From Icerya purchasi (taxonomy: Eukaryota > Arthropoda > Insecta > Hemiptera > Monophlebidae): 64,000 nucleotides of DNA. Location of the stretch: positions 249,745,440-249,809,439 of the forward strand of contig CM077116.1 of the NCBI GenBank assembly GCA_039619475.1, read 5' to 3'. Shown piece by piece: positions 45,720-55,689 of this stretch; position 1 is the stretch's first letter, and each line of letters starts with the position of its first letter. A program made the position numbers and the translations under genes. A model generated the notes under the pieces. That model did not search any database. It was not told where the DNA came from and saw only the letters and a program-made list of their open reading frames with translations.

Positions 45720-46460
45720 ATTCTACTAAGTGTAATCTTTTAAATAGTCTGAACGAAATAAGAAATCAAAATTCGTTCCATGCCTTACTACTAAACCAGT
45801 CCGCAGATTTAGCAGAAGAGTGGGAGGTAGCTAATGTTTTGAAAAATAAAAGACGGAAGATAACGAAGCGTTTTTTTGATGAGCTAGCAGAAGATGAGAG
45901 AATTTCAGAGCCACAGTCGTACTTCAAAGTCAATGTGTACTATTGCTTTTTAAATATATTAATTTCTCAAACTAAACAAAGATTTCAGAGCCTCTGTGAC
46001 CTAAGTAATACGTTCGAAGTGTTACAACCGGAGAAACTTTTATCTTTTTCAAACGAAATGATAAGAAAGTATGCCGGAAAACTGTCTGCTGAATACAGTA
46101 AAGACATGTCAGTTGATCTGTATTGTTCACAATTAATTGCTTTGAAAACATGCTTAAAATCTTAAATTCAGAAAATTCACTCCGTTAAAGAACTCACGGA
46201 ATTATTACTGATAAAATTCAATAGCCTCCAGTTTTCCGGAGGTAATAAAAGCGTGGATGACTCTTCCGGTTACAACTGCCATAGCTGAAAGAAGTTTCTC
46301 GAAATTAAAACTGATAAAAAGTTATTTTATGACTTCAAAGACTTGTCTTTATTTTGGCTCCATAGAGGCAGGAAATCTAGAAAAGCTGAAATCGTCTTCG
46401 TCTATGGATGATTTAATAAATAAGTTTGCCGAAAAAAAGGCGAGAAAAGTGCATATTTGA
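45720..46460 (+). pseudogene. hAT-family transposase relic (ZMYM1-like type), C-terminal half
   Basis: The hAT C-terminus mediates dimerisation. Frame 45839-46165 reads KITKRFFDELAEDERISEP and then FKVNVYYCFLNILISQTKQR, leading to FEVLQPEKLLSFS. After a frameshift the reading is AWMTLPVTTAIAERSFSKLK (46255-46305), the hallmark hAT C-terminal block with its invariant AERSFSKLK. The end is LINKFAEKKARKV (46410-46455). ELTELLLIKFNSLQ occurs in another frame at 46185-46230. The N-terminal zinc finger and first catalytic residues are not seen. Two or more frameshifts make it non-functional. A terminal repeat ending GCTACGCCACTG lies downstream at 46975. Confidence 0.8.
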
Positions 46461-46463
46461 TTG

Positions 46464-46845
46464 GTAAGCAACGGAGTCGTATCTAGACCAAAATTTTATG
46501 GGGGGGGGGGGCGAAAATGTTTTCATAATTATACATATATATGTGAGTGTGTCTGTGTGTGTGTATCATCACGAAATACATTTATTTATAAATAGTACAC
46601 TAAAGCATTGTAGTCAATTATTGTATATGCAATACTTGAATACTACAATAAAAACAAATAAAAAATAGTCGTTGCCATAGAATTCATAAAAATTTTGATT
46701 TTATTTTCATTTGTCAAAAATTGAAAAGAAATAAATTTATTCTGAATTTCGGTCCATTCAATTCAATCAGTTATGATTTCGCAGACATTTCAGGGCGGAG
46801 GGATGAGCCCGAAATACCCCCCTCAGATACGGCCCTGGCAAGCAT
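46464..46845. mobile_element. Possible non-autonomous hAT-like insertion nested in the hAT relic
   Basis: The ends at 46472 (CGGAGTCGTATCTAGA) and 46837 (minus strand CAGGGCCGTATCTGAG) are imperfect inverted repeats, each followed inward by a G run. Flanking 8-mers GTAAGCAA (46464-46471) and GCAAGCAT (46838-46845) match at 6 of 8 positions, the size of a hAT target duplication. No ORF. The G run is at 46501-46510. Confidence 0.35.
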
Positions 46846-46911
46846 TATAATCAATAAATAATTATTTTACTTTAATGCGAGCGTTTTTGTTTCTTTTGTG
46901 AAAAATCTTTA

Positions 46912-46975
46912 CACTTTATTAGGGCCCCCCAATAAATTTTGATACAGGGCCCGTCTAGGGCAAGCTACGCCACTG
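46912..46975 (-). mobile_element. hAT element right terminus
   Basis: On the minus strand the end reads CAGTGGCGTAGCTTGCCCTA, then a GGGCCC-rich stretch. CAGTGGCGTAGC is a common hAT terminal inverted repeat. It lies in the right direction to be the 3' end of the relic at 45.7-46.5 kb. The matching left end was not found. Confidence 0.6.
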
Positions 46976-46984
46976 TATTATATA

Positions 46985-47032
<48 letters not shown>
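46976..47032. repeat. (TA)n microsatellite
   Basis: TA units with one CA interruption, directly abutting the hAT terminus. Confidence 0.9.
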
Positions 47033-47036
<4 letters not shown>

Positions 47037-47063
47037 GCTATGCCATTTTTACGCCAGGGGTCA

Positions 47064-47250
47064 TCAGGAAAAATGTCCTGTCACGAAATTTGTCCCATAT
47101 ATAAGACTTTAATGCGGTGTTAGCTTTTCGAACCCCCTAGTGGTGAAAATTGGAACTTATCAGGAAAAGTGTCCTGTCATGAAAATTAATAAAATGGTTC
47201 TAATGCGATATTAGCGCTTCTACATCCCCTGGTGGTGAAAATGTGAACCG
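47064..47250. repeat. 96-bp tandem duplication
   Basis: Copy 1 (47064-47159) and copy 2 (from 47160) both contain TCAGGAAAA.TGTCCTGTCA, TAATGCG.T.TTAGC and CCCCCTAGTGGTGAAAAT or CCCCTGGTGGTGAAAATG. About 75-80% identical by eye. It resembles part of a larger dispersed repeat, but I cannot name one. Confidence 0.65.
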
Positions 47251-47590
47251 AAAGACTTTTTTCTGTAGAACGGCGTAGCCAATGAAAAAGTTTACTCTTC
47301 TATAAGAATTATAGAAGAACTAGACCTGGGAGTGAAGGGGGCTTACCCCATTCCGAGGTCCGAAGGGGCGAGTTTCTATATACATATATATAGAAACATA
47401 TATACTTACGATTTTATCTATTTACGCATTTTAGTCGTACAGATATAAGCAGTGTTCGTGGCAATTTTTATGTACAACGCGAGAGTGCGCAAGACAACAT
47501 TTCAATACAAAAGCAAAAGTATGTCCGCCTATACACCAACCCGCGTGCGTGTGATAGTTTATATGTGGTAGCGGTTACTTATTTGTAATA
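47251..47590. other. No gene recognised; short palindrome
   Basis: CTTCTATAAGAATTATAGAA near 47298 is nearly palindromic and resembles 49251-49273. No gene. Confidence 0.4.
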
Positions 47591-47596
47591 ATTTCA

Positions 47597-47673
47597 ATCG
47601 TTGCCTGGGATCGAACTGAGGACCTCGGTGTTGAAAGTTAATTACTCTAACAGCTAAGCTATCACGACGACTG
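47597..47673 (-). repeat. tRNA-like sequence (tRNA pseudogene or tRNA-derived SINE head)
   Basis: On the minus strand it begins GTCGTGATAGCTTAGCTGTT, whose TAGCTTAGCTG..AGAG fits the RNA polymerase III A box and D arm. AACTTTCAA fits an anticodon loop. TCCTCAGTTCGATCCCAGG contains a B box/T loop (GTTCGATCC). Spacing of about 75 nt is tRNA-like. The T stem and acceptor stem have mismatches, so it is probably not a working tRNA. If read as one, the anticodon would be near TTC (Glu), but this is unreliable. Confidence 0.55.
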
Positions 47674-47679
47674 CATCAA

Positions 47680-48276
47680 ATTTTTATGTAATGTTTTTGT
47701 ATAAAATATCCCATAACGTTTATTATGTTTTTTTTTTATCAGGCTTATTAAACAATTTGATTTTAACGAAGTAAACAAATAAAGTTGATGACGCGATTCA
47801 AAGAATCTAGTTTATATACATATATATTATTAATTATGTCATTTTTATATTGGGCGCAATAAGGAAATCAGTTTCGTTTTTGTGTATGGATTTTACGTTG
47901 TACAAAAATCCAGTTACAAAATCTTTTATGTTTTTTTACATGTATGTTATACGTTTGTGAGACATCATCAACTAATGTTGAGTCTCGTTCAGAAAAACCA
48001 GTGAACTTTGTTATTTGTTTCGTAAAACGAGAAAAATGGTAAAATTCGTTTCGAAAATAGCAAAAATTAATTTTTATTTTGTCAAAAATGACACAATGAG
48101 TTGTAATCAACTTTCCTATAAGCACTAAAATCTGATAGTCTTTTATAATTATCGTAAAAAAGTCATCAATTGACTATGTCATTCTTGATATGAAACATTT
48201 ATTTTTTTATTATAATAAATTTCGAAATTTTTTAGGCTTTCCGGTATTTCGATTGTACATCAATGCCCTGTACATT
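47680..48276. other. No gene recognised
   Basis: A minus-strand frame at 47868-48125 has no motif. Confidence 0.35.
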
Positions 48277-48740
48277 CTTTTAAAATTTTCATTTTTAACC
48301 TGCACGATACCGTTAAAAATCTAGCCGCGACGTTATCACTTCAGTTTCATTTGTAAATTCCATTTAATACTTCTATGAAATATAATCTGCTGAATGAGAT
48401 ACATATTTTCCATTACTTTTGAAAAAAAAAATCCATCTTGGCCAGGTCGTTTACCTTCTTTTGAATATTACGTCATTCTTACGACAGAGGTAATATGAAC
48501 AGCACGAAATCGTAAAGAAGTGATGTCAAACTTGAAAAAAAAAAAAAAATTGTAAAAAAATAAAGAGTATTTGGCCAAGCTGGAATTCTTTTCAAAAATA
48601 ATGGAAAACATGCATCTTATTCAGCAGATTATTTTTCATAAAAGTATTAAATGGGATTTACAAATGAAAATGAGATTATAACGCCGCGTCTAGGTTTTCA
48701 ACGGTTTTGAGTAAATTAGAAATGAAAACTTTTAAAAAAC
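48277..48740. repeat. Inverted repeat: arms about 135-170 bp, spacer about 127 bp
   Basis: The core arms 48309-48444 and 48572-48705 are reverse complements at roughly 80-85%. Both contain CATTTGTAAAT.CCATTTAA, TAATCTGCTGAAT.AGAT, TTTTCCATTA.TTTTGAAAA and CTTGGCCA. Weaker matching extends outward to 48277 and 48740. No ORF. Confidence 0.8.
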
Positions 48741-49559
48741 ATATTGGATTAATGCAGGGGGGTTGTAGTGAAGAAATGGAAATATATAATTACGAATTAA
48801 TCGGCAGACTGTAAGTTACATTTAGGAGGAAATCGCTTGTGTTATAAATATTGAAAAAATTGAATAGTTTTATTCGTTATAATGTAAACCGATTCAGCGT
48901 CTTTTCTCGTATCGTGATTAAGTGAAGTGTATGGCATTCTCTACTTTTTTTTTTATAACAGTCACGATACATTTTTTTAGAAAGAAGAAAAACACGGTCT
49001 AAATGTGTCAAAAGTAATTAATAATAAAGTTATAATAAATCTATTTATTATTTTTGCAACACGGAACTTTAAATGTCCGTAGTCCTAAAATAAAGATAGA
49101 AAAAAAACATAAAAAAAAAATAAACACTGATCCGTTTATATTATTCCTGGAAGTTATAATGAAAATTCTTAAGTAAATCGTAAATTAAATTTATCAGGTT
49201 TTGATTTTTCTTCGATTTCGATGGAATGTCACATGTACAATCGAAACCAACTCTTCTATAAGAATAACAGAAGATTGCATTTAGGGGTCCGGTGGGTAAT
49301 CTCCTGCCAAAATTGGATCGTGTTATCCATTTTAGTTTGTTATTTACCTATAATTTTTCAACATTTTGCCTGGAAAACATTCCCGTTTTTGGACTTGATT
49401 TAAGTATGTACATGTATTTCCAGTGCGTATACTCAATGTAGCTGGAAGCCATCGAAGAAGGATTTCCGTACCGATGAGTGCAGCTCATCGCGAACAATGA
49501 CGCCCGCCACGGCACCCGTCAACCAACATGTATGTTGATAACTCATTTATGTAAAAAAG
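48741..49559. other. No gene recognised
   Basis: AT-rich. A 60-codon frame at 49221-49403 starts near the small palindrome shared with 47298 and has no motif. Confidence 0.35.
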
Positions 49560-49790
49560 AAAAGTAAAATGAAGTATGTCTCATACCCTTTACAGGGCGT
49601 CGGGGATTGTGAAGTTAAGGCTCACAATGTACTTATCCTAATGATTCTAAACAGAATATTGGGGCCAGTTCTTTTCTTTCGGCCTACTTTACTTTCCCAG
49701 ATTTCTCTGGAACCCGATTCTATTTCAGATTAGACTATAAACCTGGGAGCGACTTGGATAACTCATCCACGTACGCTACAAAAACTCGAG
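49560..49790 (+). repeat. Dispersed repeat B, most complete copy
   Basis: Blocks: AAGTAAAATGAAG, ATACCCTTTACAGGGCGTCG, GGATTGTGAAGTTAAGGCTC, AGAATATTGGGGCCAGT, TCCCAGATTTCTCTGG, TTTCAGATTAGACTATAAAC and TGGGAGCGACTTGGATAACT. They are shared in order with 31305-31550 and partly with 33756-33830 and 37418-37470. The right limit is unknown, since the other long copy is interrupted by a mariner. No protein recognised. Confidence 0.6.
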
Positions 49791-50379
49791 ATAAAATCAC
49801 CCCATTAACCTCTTATGCTCATCCTATCGCTAAACCCGAGTTGGTTTTCAACTGTATCCTTGATTATTTTATCACAATTACGTTGCACCAAGTAAATAGG
49901 CTGCAAAATATTACTAGCACTGCCAAGGTAATCGAATTATGCTACACCTAAGGATTTCAGAACTGATAGATGAATTCATTGAAGAACATGACGGTTTTTC
50001 TATTGAATCGAACTAAGGCTAACCAACCTAACGCAAAGAAAATTGCACTTTCTCGCATCAATTCAACCATTCCGAACAAAATTCTCGAAAAATACATTAA
50101 AAAGAAGAAAAAAAAATCCAACACTGACATTAAATATTTCCATTTTACGGTTGAATCGAGATAATCAAATATATTTTTGGTCATAACCTGAGGTTGACAA
50201 TTTTGTTACAGAGATTATCAAATACTTGATATCTGAGTGCATTTCGTACTTCGCCAATTGACAGCTTATTGTATGAGTGTAATGAAAACCCCCCCTCTAT
50301 TTTTGAAAAAAAAAACTTTTGTTGAATGTGTGTGCACATATTAAAGCTTCTCCATATTCTTCAGCTTACGACGACAATA

Positions 50380-51292
50380 CCGTTTCCAGATCTTCGTTCG
50401 CAGATATATATATATTTCTCAGCACAAACATCGGGTTCGATCAACACTCTCTTGGTACAGCTTAGCTTAACCTTACTATAAAGTAGGAAACAACAACTGC
50501 GCTCCAATTTCAAAGGATCCAGATTATAAAATTATGTTCACCGACGGATCCAAACTAGAAAATCGAACCGGTTGCATAATCGTATTAAATCAGTTTGATA
50601 TAATTACCGTCACTACCTTCATTCTACTCTATTTTGTCCGCTGAACTCTTTATTGCAGCGACTCTTTAGGAACAAAAGCTTGCTCATATTTCATAAACAA
50701 AGAAAATCATTTCTGTACTGCAAAATACATCCTATCGAATAATCTTCGTACGGACCCGGGCCACATTGGTATTCCAAAACAATGGATTAGTGGATCAAGC
50801 TGCCAAAGAACTTCCACCCCGTACCTAATATCAAAATACCGATAACTGACATTGAAAAACATATCAGTAGAGTCGTCTAGACAAACAATTCTACAACGGT
50901 TGATTGGAGGTACCTTCTTCTAAAACACTAATCAAAACTAAATAATCCTCAGAGTTACGGTCAACTTCAGTAAGATCTAACTGCCGGGTGGAAACCGCTC
51001 TTTGCCGAGTCCACATTGGTGTTATACTTCAATTACTCGTTCGTCCCCTTTGAACCAGCACTTACCACCTCATTGTTTTCGCTGCAACGATCCATTCACA
51101 GTCCAACACCTCCTCATTAACTGCCCGGAGTACAAATCGATACGCTCGAAATTTTCACTCTCTTCATTACTTGTGAAGCTTCTCGGTGATGATGAAAGAA
51201 TAATCTCTCGACTCCTCGAAATTTCTCAAAGCGAAAAATCTCATAACTTTATTGTGACGAAAGTCGCTGTATACGGCTCGTTAAATATATTA
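50380..51292 (+). pseudogene. Jockey-like RNase H domain and zinc tail, decayed
   Basis: YKIMFTDGSKLENRTGCIIV (50525-50585) is the first RNase H strand with its catalytic Asp. TDPGHIGIPKQW near 50750-50790 is the late histidine block. After several frameshifts, the open frame from 51002 has PHCFRCNDPFTVQHLLINCP (51070-51128), a CX2C..H..C knuckle. An A run at 51293-51303 may be the end of the element. The RT and endonuclease are missing. It is a different family from the minus-strand relic at 2-3.4 kb. Confidence 0.7.
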
Positions 51293-51304
51293 AAAAAAAA
51301 AACA

Positions 51305-54300
51305 AAGAAGAATTTCCGTTTTTCTTTCATAGATTTACCTCGCTCACTGAAATATCGAAAAACCACCACTCCGACAAAAACGAATAACGTTTACTTAAAA
51401 ATAGAAAACAAGTTATTGATTAATAACCGGGTAACGGTAGTCGGTTTTTTTATTTCTCTCAATTTTTAAATATAATATTTCACACGGTTTTTTTCTTTTT
51501 CTTCTACTTTTTCTGCATTCAATTGTTAATTTGTTAGACACCATCATTTCCACATATTATGTACATTTTTGCTTATTTCTAATTTTACCGCGATGTTTAA
51601 TAAAATTTACCGAAACTGATTTTTTGTTTATTATTTAATGATAATAAACCGTTTGCCATTTGATAAGGCAAAACATTTCTTCCTCAGTTCCATTCGTTAA
51701 AACGCGTTCGTTCATTTTTTAATTTGCCCAGTATTCACCCGTTTGTTTGAAGTGGCATACGATTATACATTAAATTCCTATATTTTGTCTTATTAAAATT
51801 ATCGCAATAAAATGCATGAAATAGTTTTAAAATAAAATGACTCGGGGTAAAATATGTACCGTAAAATCATGTGCGGAAACGCAATAAATAGTCACCATGA
51901 TTGCGGAGCAGTAATCTCGGAAACGTTTCGACCTATTATAATTGTTCTTCAAAATATTTAATTGTTCGCAATTCGTTCATTGCACACGCTGGAGACATGA
52001 ATGTACAGAATCATTTTATAAAATACTTAATAATTTAAATTTTCTATAAACAAAAAACAGCCAATATCAAATTTCTCCTACACACACCTACACAAACTCG
52101 CCCAGCTGAAGAAAGAAAAAAATTTTACCACAACTATTTTCCTGTTTCAATTTCTAATATCAGTTTAATCGTTCATCTCGGACAGTGCAAAAAAGTGTAA
52201 TTAAATTAATAAAAAAAGGACATTCGCGAAGAATTGTGAAATAGTTTTCAGATTTATAAAAGAAACAAAAGCAAACATTAGTCGTAATTCCGAATTTATG
52301 GACATTTCCGGGACAAATAGGACCAGGCCGTAGGAGGTAGTTACGGTTGTCGTACTTTTCTCGAGTCACCAAGCGACCTACCAGAACAAAGACGCTAGTT
52401 AATTATTCCAAAATGAATATGTTCGTAAAAAAAACAAAAAAAAATACTGTTAAAAAAGAGCAAAAGAAAAAGATATACACCCTTTAATTTCAGATCGTTT
52501 TAGAAGTGGCGCTTTTGCAACTAGGATTTTTTGAGAAAAACTCTGTTAAATTTTAAAATTATTTACAGACGTCCGTGTATCATCGTTTGATTAATTATTA
52601 GTTTTAGGCAAAGACGCGTTATAAGGAAATTAGTAAGCCTGAAGGAAAGACGGTATTGCCACTAGTTTGTCTAGCCATGGTGGAAGTTCAACGAAAAAGT
52701 CACCGTGTTCAATACCGTAAATAATTTCAGCACCTATTCCATCTTTCGGCTACAGAGCTACAGCTCACGTGTGCGTGCGCGTGCCCATGTAGTTACATAA
52801 TTCTTCTATCCTTGGCCATGGTCAACTTAGCACACAGGAGTCAGTCAGAAGCCACCGTCTAGGATCCGGTTTACACTAATTTAGTCTTATGGAACAAAAA
52901 ACTGCTCAAAATAACCGTAACTGTATCCCAGATAATACCACCGAGGAAGTCTAAAAGGTTACACATAATATTCCGAAGACGGAATGGCACTCTTTTTAAA
53001 TATATCTATCACCGGGCTACTATGACATTCTTAAGAATTCGCTGCTCCAATATGTCTGCAAAGAAATATTTCCGGGCTCAAGCTTAATACTGGAAATAAT
53101 GAAATAGATGCGGGGAACAGACTGATAGGAGGCGCGGTGTATGAGATCGTCTTTGTGCCGAGACTCGCATTTACCGCACTACTACATACATCTGTTGGCC
53201 CTGGATTAGTTTTATATTTTCGCTTCAAAATGAAAGGAAAAATAAGCGAATTTTTATTTATACCTCTCTGCGGGTTTCCGCGGCAGCCTATATTCGCTAC
53301 CATGTAGCTCTTTCTCATATATAGACTAATCTAAATTTAAAACGGTGGACAGATAACGGCTGGAGAAAATATTTCTTGGAAAAAACGCGGCACCGGCAGA
53401 CCCGTTCATCTGGAAAAGGAATTTAAAGCGATTTCTCCAGACGAAGTAAGCCAGCGCATCGCATAACTGAGAACAGGAACTTCTCAAAGCCGTACTTTCG
53501 TATTTATTTCGTTTTCGTAGGTTTTTTGTCCTTTCATATTTCTCAGTTTTAATACGTGTACATATATTATTTTCCGGAACATCATCGTCATTATAGCAGC
53601 ATCATTATTACGGCTATTATCACATCGCCTTGCTTTACTTCGGCTTACGTTTTCTTGTTATTTTCTTCTTCTGTCATGCTGCCTATTTTTGGGTTTTTTT
53701 GTTTTGTTTTTTTGATTTGTTTCGTTTCTTTCTCCCACCCGTAAAATTTACTTGTAAACATAGGCGGTTTCGTTGGTTTTTTGTTTTTTATTGTGCCAAA
53801 AATTGTCGAAATTCTTCCCGTTTAAAAAACAGCTTCCACATAAATTTTGTAAAAAAAATGCGTCAACGTGTGCACCCCACCGTTGATAAATATACTTTTT
53901 TTATTTTATTTTTTTTCTCCGTGCCCATGTCTAATGCTTACCATTCTCAAATGAAAACGCTTTATTTATTGACCAAGCCGACGATTCTCTGTCATCCCTA
54001 TCATATTCACGCTATACATCGGATTGTGCAGGTATTTACGTTGTTTTTTTTTTTGTTTCTTTTTTTGTATTCCATCTGGTAACGCGCGCTGGCCTAATAG
54101 TATGGTAGCCGCGTTCAAGCCATTCCCAGTAAAATGTTTAACTAATAGTCGAATGTTAGTTATATCAAGAAAAATCATCCAGATGAAATTAAAATCAAAC
54201 TCCCAGTACTTAGGGAACGAATAATTTCACAATATATATATATGCATATATATATATATTGTAATAAATCGACGTTATCCCTTCTCATTCGATTAAATTT

Positions 54301-54598
54301 TGTTTGATTATGATGTATATAAAAAAAAACTAATGGTCGCCAGTGGCAAATTACGGCTTGCCACTACCGGAAAAACTCCGCCGTGCAGAGCCTAATGCTT
54401 TCTAAATACAAAAAAAAAAAAAAATTTTAAAAATTTTAAAGTAAAGAAAAAAGAAAACCTCGAGAACCCGCCGTAAAATGGTGGTAAAATATCCGTGACG
54501 GTGATGTCACGAGGACTTAGCACGTGTCCAATAAGAAATTTTGATGAAAAATCACGTATATTCTCAGAAAAAGACTACACCGGTTTAATGTATTTTTC
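51305..54598. other. No gene recognised
   Basis: Long stretch with frames lacking motifs (52160-52372, 53031-53318, 53556-54224). T-rich patches at 53690-53740 and 54040-54070 create phenylalanine-rich frames. A TA-rich microsatellite lies at 54234-54261. The block 52600-53500 is somewhat less AT-rich, with nothing recognised. Confidence 0.35.
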
Positions 54599-55236
54599 AT
54601 TGTTTAATGATTCACATACGCTCCTTAATTTCACATCTATTACATTCCCGCTCTGTCCTGTGGATTCCTAGTCATTGTGGAATTTCGGGCAACAAGTTAG
54701 TTGACTCGTTGGCACGTTCGGCTGTTTCAGACGGTTGCTTCATTAGTCATTTTCTAGCCCAAAGTATTCCTCTTTCCTTTCGTTGCCACCGCGACTGTTG
54801 GTCTGATCTCTATCCTTCTGCATTTTCTAATCCTGCTTCCTTTTATTTAGCCATACAATCCATTCCTTATTTTTTCCCTTTGTTCCAGAATTTCCCCAAC
54901 ATGAAGCGGCGGTCAACTATCACATCTATAATTAGACTTCGGTTGAATCACAGCTTGCTTCCTGCTTCGCTCTTCCGTTTCTCCATTACCCAGTCACCTC
55001 TTTGCCCATTTGATCCGTCAGAGCTAACTTCATTTGTGATGCGAATCACATTTTACTTGAATGTGTCCTTTCGTTTCTTCCTTGGTCTCCCTACGCCTTA
55101 CAGCGCTCACAGCATCCTTTTTTTTCCATCTCCCTTGGTTATTGTTTTCCTCTATAATCATTAATTGTCATACCTTTGGATTGGGTAACATCCTTAGCCG
55201 ACATATTCAAAAAAAAAAAAAAATTGTTTAATGATA
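54599..55236 (+). mobile_element. Family A non-LTR retrotransposon, 5'-truncated, with 13-bp target-site duplication (copy 7)
   Basis: The insertion occupies 54612-55223. ATTGTTTAATGAT flanks it exactly at 54599-54611 and 55224-55236. Poly(A) is 55209-55223. It contains the RNase H C-terminal half, the zinc tail and a short 3'UTR. Truncation at the 5' end with an exact duplication is the standard outcome of incomplete target-primed reverse transcription. This copy fixes the 3' end of the family. Confidence 0.88.
54612..55164 (+). pseudogene. Family A polyprotein C-terminus: RNase H end and zinc tail
   Basis: The open frame (nominal ATG 54607, 185 codons) begins in the RNase H domain: HSRSVLWIPSHCGISGNKLV with the late catalytic His and Asp. 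Then come NPASFYLAIQSIPYFFP, SIIRLRLNHSLLPASLFRFS and CPFDPSELTS. The terminal Cys/His module is partly lost: FVMRITFYLNVSFRFFLG stands where the 11.1 kb copy has CDVNHLLFEC, so a small deletion or frameshift is likely there. The ATG is in flanking DNA and is not a real start. Confidence 0.8.
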
Positions 55237-55279
55237 TCCTTAATTAACCCCATCAGTCAATTGCACGCTTTTATTTTTT

Positions 55280-55452
55280 TTGTTTTTAAATTTCAGCCCA
55301 CTTACTTTATTTATAATGAAACCATCTGTGGACTCGTCTGGCCGTATTACCTGCTTAAATCTTTGGTTTTTTGCTCTTCTTATAGTATAATGAACTCCGT
55401 ATTAATGATTTTCCTTTCTTTTGACCATAAACAATTAAAACAAACCTCATAA
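55280..55452 (+). other. Possible exon remnant with a good splice acceptor
   Basis: A T-rich tract ending TTTTTAAATTTCAG (near 55298) precedes an open stretch reading PTYFIYNETICGLVWPYYLL, then KSLVFCSSYSIMNSVLMIFL, to a stop at 55450. The sequence is hydrophobic and membrane-like. I do not recognise the family. It is adjacent to the inverted duplication at 55.7-57.9 kb, which includes another acceptor-like junction. Speculative. Confidence 0.18.
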
Positions 55453-55689
55453 TCCATGAATTATTTATTGTTCACATGGAAATCCGCAGCATTCCTTAAT
55501 CTGTGCAATTAAAATTTTTAAAACACTCCAACGAAATCTGTTTCTTAGTAAGAACGTTATTAAATGCCTGTATGATTTATAAATAAACTAGCTAAAAGTA
55601 CAACTTTGTGACGGCTGGCAAATTGTATTCTATGAAATATATATTTCTAAAAGGAAAATAATTATATTTTATACGTCAAAAAATATTTA

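Noticed and set aside
47597..47673. A functional tRNA gene
   Set aside because: Mismatches in the T and acceptor stems make a pseudogene or SINE head more likely.
53031..53318. A 95-codon minus-strand frame with a NPGP motif
   Set aside because: NPGP alone suggested a 2A-like site, but the upstream residues do not fit the required pattern and there is no surrounding polyprotein.
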